Assembly: GCA_003117195.1 (NCBI GenBank)
Contig: BDSI01000061.1
Location: forward strand, 372,001 to 436,000
Length of the DNA: 64,000 nt
Source: Eudorina sp. 2006-703-Eu-15
Lineage: Eukaryota > Chlorophyta > Chlorophyceae > Chlamydomonadales > Volvocaceae
Direction: 5' to 3'
Within the stretch, counting starts at the first letter, position 1. Each line of letters starts with the position of its first letter. The notes beneath the pieces were generated by a model, which saw nothing but the letters and a program-made list of their open reading frames with translations, was not told the DNA's origin and did not search any database. Shown piece after piece: positions 1 through 23,000 of this stretch. Made by a program: the position numbers and the translations under genes.

Positions 1-9955
<9,955 letters not shown>

Positions 9956-10703
9956 GGGAGGGGGCCCGCTTGGGGGGGGGGGGGAGGGGCGCTGTAGGGA
10001 AGGGGATGTTGGAAGGGGAGGGGTCGCAATCAAGGAAGGGCATGTGAGGGAACTGCTGGGGGCCTGCAACGAAGGACGAGTGGCAGGGCATGTTGGGGGG
10101 GAATGGTGGCTGGGGGAGGAGCTGGCTCTGTTGGGGGCTCTTGAGGGCTTGTCTCTATAGGGGGCAGGTCTCTATAGGGGGGAGGCTCGTGGTCAGGGGG
10201 GGGAGGTGTAGGGGGAGGTGTAGGGGGAGGCGGTCCCGTGGATGAAGGGCCTGTGGGTGGTGGGCCTGTGGGTGGAGGGCCTGTGGATGAAGGGCCTGTG
10301 GGTGGTGGGCCTGTGGGTGGTGGGCCTGTCACAGTAAGGCCGGGGGCCAGTGATGGAGCGCGCCAGCCGCTGTCCGCTGCGCGTTGTCCAGGGAGGGAGG
10401 GAGGGAGGCCCACCCGTCCGACCCTACGTTGCATGGTACATCATATGTACGGTAGGCAGCGAGGGGGACGGGTAGGGGAGGAGGAACGGACAGTGATGGC
10501 CGAGCACGTAGGAGCCGAGCCCTGCAGGGGCCGAGCTCCGTACGGACCTGGTCTTGTGGGCATTCGACGACTGCAGTGTCGTGCTGTGCCGTGCTGTGCC
10601 GTGCTGTGTCCGTGCTGTGTCCGTGCTGGCAGAACGAACGATAGGCCCCTGGCCATACCGCACCGACAGGGCGGCAGGTTAGCCCAGCCCTGCAACACTT
10701 GTC

Positions 10704-10771
10704 GTTGTGGTGGTGGTGGTGGTGGTGGTGGTGGTGGTGGTGGTGGTGGTGGTGGTGGTGGTGGTGGTGGT
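10704..10771. repeat. (GGT)n trinucleotide run
   Basis: About 22 uninterrupted GGT units. Open frames through it (poly-Val or poly-Thr) are artefacts of the repeat. Confidence 0.95.
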
Positions 10772-11860
10772 GGCGGCGAGGAGCGACACCCTCCTGGTGG
10801 GGGCTCCGGACTGGTACCGTTGGCTGGAAGCGGTTGGAAGCGGTTTCATAGAATCGCCAAGCCCAGAAGGAATGATGAGAATGATGAGCCCGCGGTTTGG
10901 GCGGCAGATAACGGTCGGTCGGTCTTCCAGGTTTTCACCCGCGGTTTGACGGGGTTTGACGGGACCGGCATCCACACGGGCTGTCAGGAGCGGATCCGAT
11001 GGATCCGATGTACCTTGTGTTCGAAGGTACGTTCGTACGTATGGCGTTCCTAACGTAAATCCGCGATCCTGGCAATCAAGCTGCCGAGCCCGCATCCCTT
11101 GCTGTTGAGCATCTGCGGAGGTGCGCATTCCGTTGGGGCCGTGGGCAGCGCGGGGCAGGCCTCTGCGTGCGTGCCTGCCTGCCCTGCACCGTATGATGGA
11201 CGGATACGGGTCTTCAGGCAGGCGCGGGTGCTTTGGAGGTGCGTCGTTGTACAGGGCGCAGTGCGTGGTTAGGTCAGGAGGGCCGGACGTCTAGCTGGCT
11301 GGCTGGGGAGCTGCTCATCACCTCGGGAGCATGTGTGTGTGTCGCTCTGACGCATGGCCGGGCGGGAATGGATGCGGAGCAGTGGATGCGCGGCAAGGGG
11401 GGGAGGGAGGGAGGGAGGGAGCCGGGTGCGGAGCTGCTGATGTGTGATGATACACACGCAGAGCCCTTCGCGCGGAGATGGAACTGGTGGGCGGTGGGCG
11501 ATCTGGCTGACTTGGCGCGAGGTGTGGTGTGGTGTGGTGTGGTGTGTGCCAAGGCAGACGCGAATGACGGCATCTCTCTGGCCGGCATCGGCACCGACAT
11601 GCGGTATGATCCCTCTGTGGCGAGGTTCCGCTGCCACACGCATTATTCGCCGTTTCTTATTTAACCGCCGGTACAAGGAGGTGCCTGAAGACCCGTCGCC
11701 GCTTGTGGGCCGGGTGGATTTAAGACAAGAAGTCACAGCCCTAAAGCAAACCAGCAGACCCGCCGCAGGCATCTGAGGTGCCAAGGCCGGTGCTGAAACG
11801 GATCGCTGGTGGTGGTGGTGGTGTTCAACGAAGCCGACACGACCCGAGGTTGATACACCA

Positions 11861-12226
11861 CCCGACCCGACCCGACCCGACCCGACCCGACCCGACCCGA
11901 CCCGACCCGACCCGACCCGACCCCCCGACCCGACCCGACCCGACCCGACCCGACCCGACCCGACCCGACCCGACCCGACCCGACCCGACCCGACCCGACC
12001 CGACCCGACCCGACCCGACCCGACCCGACCCGACCCGACCCGACCCGACCCGACCGACCCGACCCGACCCGACCCGACCCGACCCGACCCGACCCGACCC
12101 GACCCGACCCGACCCGACCCGACCCGACCCGACCCGACCCGACCCGACCCGACCCGACCCGACCCGACCCGACCCGACCCGACCCGACCCGACCCGACCC
12201 GACCCGACCCGACCCGACCCGACCCG
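11861..12226. repeat. (CCCGA)n pentanucleotide satellite, about 73 units
   Basis: Nearly perfect CCCGA pentamers for about 366 bases, broken only by CCCCCCGACC near 11925 and a CGACCGACCC slip near 12052. The slips shift the reading frame, and all frames on both strands stay open because the unit contains no stop codon. Confidence 0.97.
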
Positions 12227-12697
12227 AACCCGCCTCTGTCAGCGGGTGTGCGGTGCACGCGGCAAACGCCCTGGCGGCGGTGGGAGTGAGCGCGCCTCTC
12301 CAGTCGTTTCTTTCCAGTCTTACAATGACGCGCAGCAGGATGCCGCCATCACCGCGTGTGTGTGGGGCAACCATGCAGGCACAGATGAGCTACCTGGCGG
12401 TGGGGGCACCTGGCGGTGGGGGCCGCAGTGCTGGCTGCTTGGTGACTGCGTAGATCCGAGGTTGCACTGCGGCCCCCTATCTCACTCCAGAGCTTTCTGG
12501 GCCCAATGCACCGCCCAGCTACACCTCCCCGGCGGGAGCCACGGAATCTTCGGTGTTGGACCGACCAATTTCGGTGTCGTGACGCATTAATACTACTATT
12601 GAAGACAACGCCAATTGCCGGCCCCTGTTTACGTCGTTGTACATTGGCTGCACGCGTTGCGATGCTACTTGCTCGGAGCACCGCACATATAGCGGTC

Positions 12698-12776
12698 CGC
12701 TTAGGGTCCGCTGTAACGTTCATTCATTCATTCATTCATATAGCACCTATGACCCGCGGGGTCCGCTGTAACATCC
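12698..12776 (+). repeat. Two copies of the dispersed GGGTCCGCTGTAAC repeat
   Basis: The first copy reads AGGGTCCGCTGTAACGTT and is followed by (ATTC)4. The second reads ATGACCCGCGGGGTCCGCTGTAAC followed by ATCCTTAATAATAAT. Both run in the same direction and end in TGTAAC plus a simple-sequence tail. Confidence 0.8.
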
Positions 12777-14084
12777 TTAATAATAATAGCACCTACGATT
12801 GTGTCCTTAGGTTGACTTTGATTGGACTTGACTGGAAGGCCAGTCGGTGTCGTCCCATGAGTCCCAGGCAGGCCGGCAGGTACGAGACACCTTTCAGCAG
12901 CTTTCAGGGTCCGTCCGTCCGTCCGTCCGTCCGTCCGTCCGTCCGGGTTGGGCTGGCGCAGGGCTGGGCTGGATAAATTAGTAGTATTATAGTATTACAT
13001 AACGATTTGCATTTGCATACGCTGGGCAAAACCTCGTGAAGGGGTGAAGCGGCGGATGATCCATGCTGCAAGTATTACTCATCTATCAGTCACGCGAGCT
13101 GGACGTCGAGCCGCCCGCCGAGTACGCGATAGTAATGCGCGCAAACAGATACTCGTGAAGGTGTGGCTGGCGACGAGTTTTATAAGAAATATAGAAATAT
13201 TATGAAATGCAGAAATTATGATACTATCCCATCTGCTCAGCCGTCTCTTATCTACATCCTGCCAAAGTACTGTCATGTGTCATTCAGGGCAGGCCATCGG
13301 TCGAGGCCCTGTCATCATCAGAACCTGTCGCTCCACACGTGCAGACGTTGACACATACTCTGACATCCTTTCGTATACGCGCTGGGGGCAAGTGACGGCA
13401 TCCCTGGACTGGGTTAGAGCGCGCGCTTCCGCTTCACGCACCAAAGGAGTGTGGCTGCGCATTGATGTATGTGTGGCCAGCGACGGAGCGGCTTACCCGC
13501 CGACAGCTTACCCGGACTTACCAACCTACCGTCGCTGCAATTTCTACGCCACAGGCACGCAACAGATCGTTGACTGCCATACAAAAACCTACTCTACCGT
13601 ACCTGTTTGAGCAGCAACGAGCAGCAGCCAGCCAGCTAGCCAGCTAGCGGCTGCAGCAGCAGCAGCAGCAGGCAGCCTGCCGTTCAGTCCGCCAGCCCTG
13701 TTTGAGACCGAGCCGGCAGCGGGCAGCAGCAGCCGATCCCCAGACAGACCCCAGCAGCTTCATCGCTTGGGCCGATCTGTGCGGCGCGCGGTCCGTCCAT
13801 CAATCCGCCGCTGTAGCTACTGCTACTGCTACCGCTACAGAAAGCGCCGTGGAGGCGGCAGGGACCTTCTGACCTGCCTGGGGCCCCACTGCAAGTCCTC
13901 GGAGCTGCACGCGAACGAGCTCGATAGTTCTTACTAATACAGCAGCAACGACACCGCCGACACCTGACTCATTCGAACGGCGACGCCGCCGCGCGCCCGT
14001 TCCGGGCTTGTTCGTTGCGCTACCTGCCGGGCGTGGCAGTAGCTTTATTTGCCGTCGGCGTCGCCAGCTAGCCTGCTACGTGGC

Positions 14085-17000
14085 ATGTCGTCGGCCTCGG
14101 GCGGGGGCGGCGCGGGGCCCGGCGGCAGCGGTGGTGGAGGGCGTCGAAGCCGCTTGCACGGGTTCACGGCGTTGCTGCGGCGCCGCGGCGGCGGCGGCGG
14201 CGGCGGAGGCGCGGAGAGCGGCGATGACTCCACTCCCCGCAGGCGGGTGCTGCATGAGTAGTGGGTGATGGAGTTATGTATACTTTATTAATGTCATCAT
14301 ATTATAAAGATGTAGGCTTCCGTTGCAGATTTCACCGACTCCAATCTGTCACCGGGTCAGCCACCGGGGCGCTGACTCGGCCCCGCAGGGAATGCCATAA
14401 ATAGGGCCCTTTCGTTTGGATGCCGGTCCCCGGACCCTAGACTGCCAACCCGTCTGCGAGTCTTCTATTTCAAAAATGCAATCGTCATGTCCCTCCGTCA
14501 TCGATCGACCCCGCTTCGTACATGATGTGCTCACGTGCAGCAGCGACAGGTCTTCCGTCTACAGCGCGGGAGGCGGCGGCGCCGCGGCGGGCAGCGGCGG
14601 CGGCGGCGTCACGGCGGCTTCGGGGACGCCCACCGCGCGCGTACCCGCCGTGTCGACCCTCAACATCAACATCTCAGCGGTGAGCACTTAACATGCATCA
14701 TTTAGGATGTTTCGGTGGACCCCCCCGCGGGTCATCGGTGACAGCCAGGCAAGCTTCCTCACCATACACTGCATAAACATGTACTTTTGTATTGTGTGTG
14801 TATTTATTGATGGTGAATGAATGAATGAATGTTACAGCGGACCCCAACGGGATCATGAATGTTACAGCGGACCCCAACCTGTGTTACAGTGGACCCCCCC
14901 CGCCGCGGGTCATAGGTGACAGCCGCAGCCTCATCACCAGACACTGCAAAACCGAAAACGCGCCACCGCGGCGCACCGGACGGACGGGCTTTCCACAGGT
15001 GCACCGAAACACAACCCCCCGCGCCCACTCTACCAGGGAACCACCCCGTTCCTGCGGACCAACCATAGCCAATGATGCCTTGTTCTCTACACTGCAACGT
15101 AGCGGTGAACGCAAGCGGCGGTGGATGGGCTCCGAAACCCAGCTGCGCGGTCGCTCCGGCGGCGGTACACATACCCTAGGCGGATGGCATATACTTCAGA
15201 AATGCCTTCCTTCGTCCGTCGCCATCCATATCAACAATGCTGGTGTGTGGCTGTATGTATGTGTGGCTTTCTGTGGGCGGCGCTTATGTGTCGTACGCAC
15301 GTGTGCTCGTACGCACATGTACGGCTTACACTACCCGCAGGAATCCATGGTTGCGGCATCCCGGCGCAACGGCAGCAGCGGCAGCAGCAGCGCCAACCTC
15401 GGCCTCTACCAGCAGCAGCAGCAGCAGCAGCAGCCTTCCGCGGGCGCCGCTGCTGGTGGCGGCGGCGGCGGGGAGGGGGACGGCGGCGGCGGCGGCCGCG
15501 CACCTGCCGGCGCCGGCGACGTCGCGGGCGGGGAGGCGTCGGGGCCCGCCGATGGCGGGCTGCAGGCCCCAGTGGGCGTTACAGTGGACTTCAACGGCAA
15601 CGCCTACATCGCCGACACCGGGCACTGCAGGTCCGGATCGATTGAGGAGGGCGAACCCGCGCGTGTGTGTGTGCACAAGCAAGCTGCCCTAGCCCTAGAG
15701 ACGAGTGCGGCACTGTACGCCGGCGGCGCATGCCCGGAGATGAGCACGGCACTGTACGCCGGCGGCGCATGCCCGCCCACCCCTGGCAGGAATCCCTTAA
15801 GGTTTAATCCCATCCGCCGCGCCGCCTGACCGGACCTGATGGCACGACCGCCCTTTCTTTGATTCCCCCTCCGTCCCGGCGGGGTCGTTAGTACCGGTAT
15901 CGCCGATCAGACCACCGCACCCGCTCCGTACCCCGTCCGGGCAGACCACCCTGTCCCGTCTGCTGGGTGTGTCTGCGCTGTGTCTGTTTTTACCTCGTCC
16001 GTCCGTCCGTCCGTCCGTCGGTCCGCCCCATTACCGGCAGAATACTCCGGATCCGGCTGGACACCGGCGAGGCGGTGGTGCTGGCGGGCGGTGGCGGGTA
16101 CGGCCACAAGGACGGCCCGGGTCGCAAGGCCAAGTTCGCCTGCCCCATGTACTTGGCGCTGGACCACCGGGACGGCAGGTGGGCCTCCTGTTGGGCGGGT
16201 CGCGGGTGGCTAGGGTGTTGGTATTTTATGGTGGTTGTATGGTGGTTTGAGTGACAACGAAGTACGGTAGTTGCGACTGGCTGGGTTGCTTTGCTTTTGT
16301 GTCAGGCTAGCTAGGACAGGTACGGTACATCATTCGTACATCCGATAAGGCAAGCCGTACATGTGGCGCTAGCTTGCTTGGAAGTCGGGATGAATCTAGA
16401 GTTATAGACCCACAAGCTCATGTAATTGGCTGAATGGCTTAGCTCCGGCATCGCCAGTTTGTTTGTTTGCCCTGAATGGTTGCCCTCCCTGACCGGCCAC
16501 TCCTGCAATCATCGTTCTGTTGCTTTGTTTCGCCTGCCTTTTGCCGTATCTCTTACCGTACACTGCCTGCATGTCCCGCGCGCCCATCCAGCCTCGTCGT
16601 GTCTGATCAGCACTGTCTGCGGCGCGTGGCGAGTGACGGCTTCGTGACCACCGTGGCAGGTACGACAGTCGTACAAGTGTACGGCAGGGAGATAATGTGG
16701 TCCCCGCGGGCGTTCCATCCTGAGGGTCCGTCGGCACTGGCATGTGTTTCGGTGTATGCACGGCGCCCCCGTCGGACGGTGGCTGCTGCTCCCTCTCATC
16801 AGAGGGAAGCCACGCGTCCGGATGCCGTAACGTATGGGTGCCAGTGATGACAACATTAGTTGGACCCGGTCGGGAACTCGGGTCCACCTTGCGACGATAT
16901 AAAAAAATTATTATCAATAATGTTCCAGTCATATTTATTATCAGAAATGATTATCAATGATGTTACAGTTGGTATCAATGCGAGTAGTCTCGTCTGGGGC

Positions 17001-20000
17001 ACAATGCGCCATGCAGGCAGCAGCACATCTGGCCACGTGGACGGACCCGCGAGCCAGTCGAGATTCTACAACCTGCGGGGCGTGGCGGTGGACGGCGACG
17101 GCAACGTCTTCGTCGCGGACTCGTCCAACCACTGTGTACGGCAGCTAACCGCAGCGGACGGCATGGTCTCAACTCTCGTGGGTGAGGGAGGACGTACGTG
17201 TGTGTCGGTGCGCGAGGTGGGTAGTCGGTGCTTAGGTACGACATCCGTACACGTACATCCTCCGTACATCCTCCGGTATCCTGGCGCGGTGGAATGGCGG
17301 TCCGCCTTACCTAGCTTGGGGCGTGCTGCAGTAACGGTCTCGTCAAGCTAAGCTAGCTGCCATGTCGGGCGAGCGATGAAGCTGCATTCCGGTTCGGATC
17401 TCGTGTTATGAAATTATAAACCCGAAACGGTTAATATTAATATGCGGGAGGGCGTGCGACTCTTCTTGAGCTTCCCCTCTGGCCCGGCTGTCTGGCGCGG
17501 CTGTCTAGGCCCTTCCAGTTGATGTGCAATCCTAGGGCAGAGGACACGGGCAAGAACCAAGCTGTGTGAATGTGCGTGTGTTGTTGTCTTACTTTGTTGT
17601 CCCCTTCAGGTAGCCCCGGCAACGCGGGGTTCAAGGACGGGGCGGGTGCGGACGCCCGCTTCCGGAATCCCTGCGGCGTGGCGGTCAATCTGCAGGTACC
17701 GCTGGGCATTGTGGATGTACTGCGCTGTACCGCATTGTGGATGTACTGCGCTGTACCGCATTGTGGATGTACTGCGCTGTACCGCGGGGTACTGCGCTGT
17801 ACCCACTGGTGCAGCGCTCGAGCGCTGTACCCACCGGTACAGCGCAGCACCCCGCCACAGTCCTTTACCATGGAAGCGCACACAATTACACGTGCATGGC
17901 ACCGACCCGTGACGGCACGCATCGCAAACAATGACGGCGCTGTGTGCGGCACCCACCCTCGTGTTGTGTCGTGTCGTACCATCCCTCTGTCGTGTCGTAC
18001 CACAGGACGGCACGCTGGTGGTGGCCGACGCGGGCAACAACCGGCTGCGGAAGGTGGACCGAGACCGCCTCGTCACCACCATCGCGGGAAACGGCGCGGC
18101 GGGTGCGTGGCTGCGGATATGGCTGTGTGTACGTGGGTGTGTGATCGTTTGGCGGGCAGGCACCAGCCCCCCAAGAGATGACATCGGGATAAAACAGGTA
18201 AGAGAAATGAAACCAGTGTTCGTATCTTCGTCGTCCGGATGAACCGGCGGCCCGAAGGGCCGTTTTGGACGAACGGCCGAAGGCCCGTTCGTCCGGCCGG
18301 ACGAACAAAACGCCGGCCGAAGGCCGGCGTTCGTCCACCAGCCAAACGAACGAAAGGACCCGAAAACCAACCCGTTCGTCCGCCAAAACGAGCAAAGCCA
18401 TTGATTGAAGCCGATGAGGCTGCGGAGTGCACTGGTGGTGAGGCCGGGCCGTCTTCGGCTGGTCCATCGATGCAGTCAGCCCGGAAGCCGACAGCAGGAG
18501 ACCGTGCTCGAGCCGAGAAGCCCAAATCGTTGTCGACACCGAAGGATAAGAAGCCGAAACCAAAGCTACCTCAATCGGCGGTTACTAAGGTTCGTCCCGC
18601 TCGTCCGGCCGGTGGACGAACGGATGACGGCCCCGGAGGGGCCGTTCGTCCACCATCCGACGAACGAAACGGCCGAAAGTTACCCCCTTTCGTCCATGCG
18701 GACGACGAAAGTCTCAACATAAGATACGAACACTGAATGAAACCCTTGGGCGATGCGGCGCGCTGTGGCTGGCAGGGGGCTGCGCATGGGCGCATGCGAC
18801 CGTGTTGGAAGGGCTCAGACGCAGAGAGACCCATCATTAGTATCATTACTGATGTCACTGTGGACCCACGGGTCATCGATGGGCTGGCAAAGCGTTTGGG
18901 CTTTGGGGTACCGTGCCTGGTCGTTACACTCCTCCATCCTCTGTACGAGACACCTAAGGTTCCACCTCCCGGGCGAGAGGAATCCTCTCGCCCGCTGCAA
19001 CCGTCCTGGCCCGTGCGCGCGCGATGTGGTCTTGCTTAGCCGCCACCGTATCTCGTACTGAGTCTTCAAGTGCAGCGTCGAAGTAGTGTGTGAGACGCGC
19101 CACAGCACACCTACGGCACCTACCCCTTACCTAGCGGAACAGGCGAACAGCGCTCACCCGCCGCCTGCCGCCGGTACCCTTTACCTACGTGCCTGATCAA
19201 TTAATTAAGTAATAAAAATCCCGTCGGCGATACCGTGCACTGACCCCGGCCTGGCCTACAGGCCCGCCGGCCCCCTGGCCCCAGGAGGACTTGGCTCTAC
19301 ACGCGCACCTGAGCCACCCGCAGGTGGGTTGTCCGCCACAGCCACCCGCTAACCGCCAGTAACCGCCAACTGCCAACTACTAACCACCAACTGCTGCTTA
19401 CCTCTACGGGCTCGGAAGGCTACGCACTCCCGCTGCACGTGGCAACCGGAAAACGGATACATCCTCAAACGAACCCCAGTACCCCACCACCTGGTATCCA
19501 CAACAGGTATCCCCCAACAGGTACCCCAGCACCGGCCGCACTTCTGGCTACCCTCGACTGATTTGATCCCGTGGATGCCGGTTAGCAGGACAGGCAGATA
19601 ACGGCTGTGACACTGCGTGTGTACGATCGGATCCGGCTTCGGAGCGCGTGTGCCTCCCTCGTTACCGCCGAGCGCTGTACTCTTGTAGGGGACAACGAGG
19701 AAATCGGAAAGCGGCATTCCCCGGCCCGCGCCGCCATGCTGCCGTACCCTGCCGTACAGGGCGTGGCCATCGACGGCGACGGCAACGTCCTGCTGTCGGA
19801 TCTGGACAACCGCTGCGTGCGGCTCGTGACCGCCGGGGGGACCATCACCACACTGGCCGGCGGCCCGGCGGGTAGGGGCGGAGGGGGCGGCACGGGTGGG
19901 CACGGGGCCAGCTCGGCGGGTAAGGGCCAAGGGGGCTGCACCCGCCACGCGTGGGTAAGGGGCCGGCTCGGCGGGTACGGTTGCGGCACGGATGGGTACG

Positions 20001-23000
20001 GGGAGGGCTCGGATGGCAACGAGAGCAGCCCGGCGGGTAAGGGAGCGAATGCTGCATGCTGAGTGTGGACTGCGTGAGACTGAAGGGAGGCCTGCGGGGG
20101 ACTGGGCAACTGCTGCCGCCGATTTGCGTAAGTAGCCAGCAGTACGGCGCGTTGTCGTACGTTATCACGACGGGGACACCGGGTTCTTGCCCTTGGCCAC
20201 CTGTATCCTTGCAGCGGGTGCCGAGCGGGATGAGGAGGTGGGTCCTCCGGCGCTTGCGGCGGGTAACGGGCCCCAGCACACGAGCTTCTGCGACCCGCAG
20301 GTGGGTGGGCCCATGGGTCGGTGCAGGGTCGATGGGCCCATGGGTCGGTGGAGGGTCGGTGGGTCGGTGGGTCGGTGAAGGGTCGCGGGTCCATGGGTCA
20401 CGAGCACGGCTTGGCGTTGGGTCGTTAGGTTCGCGTGCCGGCGGGTTGGCGAGTTGGCGGGTTGGTGGGTTAGTGGGTTAGTGGGCCAGTTGACTGATGG
20501 GACCTTCCTGAATGCGGGGCGTGGGCCTCTTACCTGCATTCAACAGTGTGGGGCATCCTTCCACCTGGCCCCACCCATGTGTCTGGCTGCGGGGTCGCCA
20601 CATAACCATGACGGCATGCATAGCAGCAATAATCGGCTTGCCTGCATTCCCATACCTGAAAATTCTGAATTCTTGCTACTCCCCCGCCCCTCGGTGATCC
20701 GCGGTCGTCTGCCATAACGTACTTAGAATCTCTTCCGCGCCCGTGGGACTGACCCGTGGGACTGACCCGTGGGTCGCACGCAGGGTATCGCGCTGACGCA
20801 CCGTGGGGAGGTGCTGGTGGTGGAGTGCTCCGCCAATCGGGTGCGTCCAGAGGACCTTACTTTCGTCCTCATCTGACACACACACACACACATACACACA
20901 CACGCAACATACGGTGCACACTCACACACACGTTTCTTGTTAAAGCGTGTATTATATACGAATACGAGCAAACTATTGGGCTCCACTCGGCCCCTCGCAT
21001 ATCACACACTCCTGTTCTGCCTGCTTAAGTAACACACGCTTCTTGGTAAACACACACTCGCGCGGTTTGGGATCCGGGGGTTTCTTTGCCACCACGTCAA
21101 CACACACGTGCGCGCGCACAATAACAGCACTGTCATTGTTATTGTTATCACGCCACCACACTCCCAGGTTGCAAAGTTGCCAAGTTCCTGAGTTCTTAAG
21201 AGTTCCTAAGTTCCTAGCACTCTCACTTGCGCCCGCCTCCACCCCCCGCAGGTGCGCGTCATCGCCGCCCGACTGCACTCCCCGCACACCTACCTGGCCG
21301 CCACCAAGTCCACCTTCGTGACCGACATGCTGGGCCTGCTGGCGCGCGGCGACGGCGCGGACGTCACTTTCGTGGTGCGTCCTGCAACTATGCTAGCTGG
21401 CGGCCCCGGTGGTGGTCGCGGACTTGTGTGTTGCCCTCTTCGCTGGTTTCGGAACTACGCCCACAAAAGAAGGAAGGGATCTAGAAGGGCACGTGCGGTG
21501 ACAGTGCCAGGCGCAACCGCCGCCTGCGTGGCCGACCGTTGCCCGACCGTTGCCCGACCGTTGCCCGACCGTTGCCCGACCGTTGCCCGACCATGGTGGG
21601 ACGGGGCGGGACAACATCGCGACTGGCGGGCCGGTCGGGGCTGGAGAGGAAGGACGCACCCAGAGTCCCGGACCCCACAGGGGGCGAGGCCGCCGAATCC
21701 CCCAACCCCCATCTTGCGATCGTGCATCTCGCAATCAAGGGGATCGGACATTCGGGATTCGAGCTTGGACGGTGCCGGATCCGGACCCCACCCGACCCCC
21801 GTCCGGACCCCACCCGACCCATTCACCCGCGGGCAGTTTTTTTTTCAAGTAATAGATTCCTTAAAAGTAATAAATCGGGATTTTGGGCTTGAAAATTAAG
21901 GAATAGTTTCACTTCGGTCTGTACGAACTCATTACTTATGCCAAAATGGTCTCAACCAAATATTGATGCAATGAGCTATTCAGACATAGTTTAATGCAAT
22001 AATATGCCGTTGACAGTCGTAAGAAGGTTACACCCGTGAGTCAACGCGGCATAGGAGCATTTCTGACCGGTCTCAACGCAGCAAAATACCCAGAAGCTAA
22101 AGAACCCAAGCGTGCGTGGTAGGCCTTCTAAGCAGTCAGACACACCGTTAACCACAAATGCTGGACGCTCTTTGGACGCTTCAACGGATGCCGGCAACAC
22201 ATCGGCAGCGCTTCAGCTGCAGCTCAGGACGCCCGACTCCGACGCTCTAATCCCGGTTGAAAACGATTCAGACCGTGGTACACGGAAGCGTCGTAACCTC
22301 AGTGTCGTAATAGAGGACGATAGCAGCGGCGATGGCGGACGTCAGGGCGAGGGCGAGCATCCCGATGGCAGCGGCATGGCTGGAGAGGAGGGCGCGGTTT
22401 GTGTGTGTGACTGTGTGTGTGTCCCGCCCGACCCGTGTCTCCGTGTGTGTGACCGAAGCCAGGCAGGCGTGCAAGCACCTCGTCCGGGTCCGGGCCTATC
22501 ATAACACCCAACACTGCAACAATCGTGGCACTAGCTTAACGAACGTGGTTAGTAACACTTATCGGGGGGGGGTCTGGGGGGGCGGAGCCCCCCCAGCGCC
22601 CAACGGCAAAGTAATAGTTTGCGAAAATCCCTGAAATTTCATTACTTGACTTGTAATGAAAAATTCCCCCCTAAAAACGAAAAAAAAACACTGCCCGCGG
22701 GCGGCCCGGCGCCTTCCCCACCCACGACCCACCTGACCCCAGGTGGGCGGTGAGGAGCTCCGGGCGCACCGGTGGCTTCTGGCGGCCCGCTGCGAGTGCT
22801 TCGGCCGCATGCTGGCCAGCGACCTGCTGGAGGGGCGCACCGCAGTGGTGGACGTGCGGGACTGCAGCGCGGCGGCCTTCCGGGAGTTCCTCAGGTGGGG
22901 TGGGGTGGGGATGGGGTGGGGATGGGGTGGGGATGGGGTGGGGACGGGGTGGGTTGGAGGTGGGTTGGAGGTGGGTGGGGTTACAGGTGGGTTGGGTTGG

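Larger units (their letters stand above)
9956..14084. other. Intergenic region, RPC2 to NHL-BTB gene
   Basis: No coding region here has conserved motifs. It holds a GGGCCTGTGGGTGGT minisatellite (10238-10330), a GGT triplet run (10704-10771), the (CCCGA)n array (11861-12226), a (CGTC)n run (12908-12945), two copies of the dispersed TGTAAC-tailed repeat (12698-12776), and CAG/GCAGCA-rich sequence at 13608-13740 that may be 5' UTR of the next gene. I see no TGTAA poly(A) signal close to the RPC2 stop. Confidence 0.6.

Noticed and set aside
10679..11128. Frames with poly-Val, poly-Thr or poly-Gly
   Set aside because: Translation of the (GGT)n run in different frames.
11269..12374. Long open frames coding for RVGSG or RPDPT repeats
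   Set aside because: Produced by the stop-free (CCCGA)n satellite; the frames are open on both strands and have no flanking coding sequence.
18239..18736. 165-codon frame treated as an independent gene
   Set aside because: It coincides with the hAT element and is kept open by its GGACGAA palindromes; annotated as part of the element instead.
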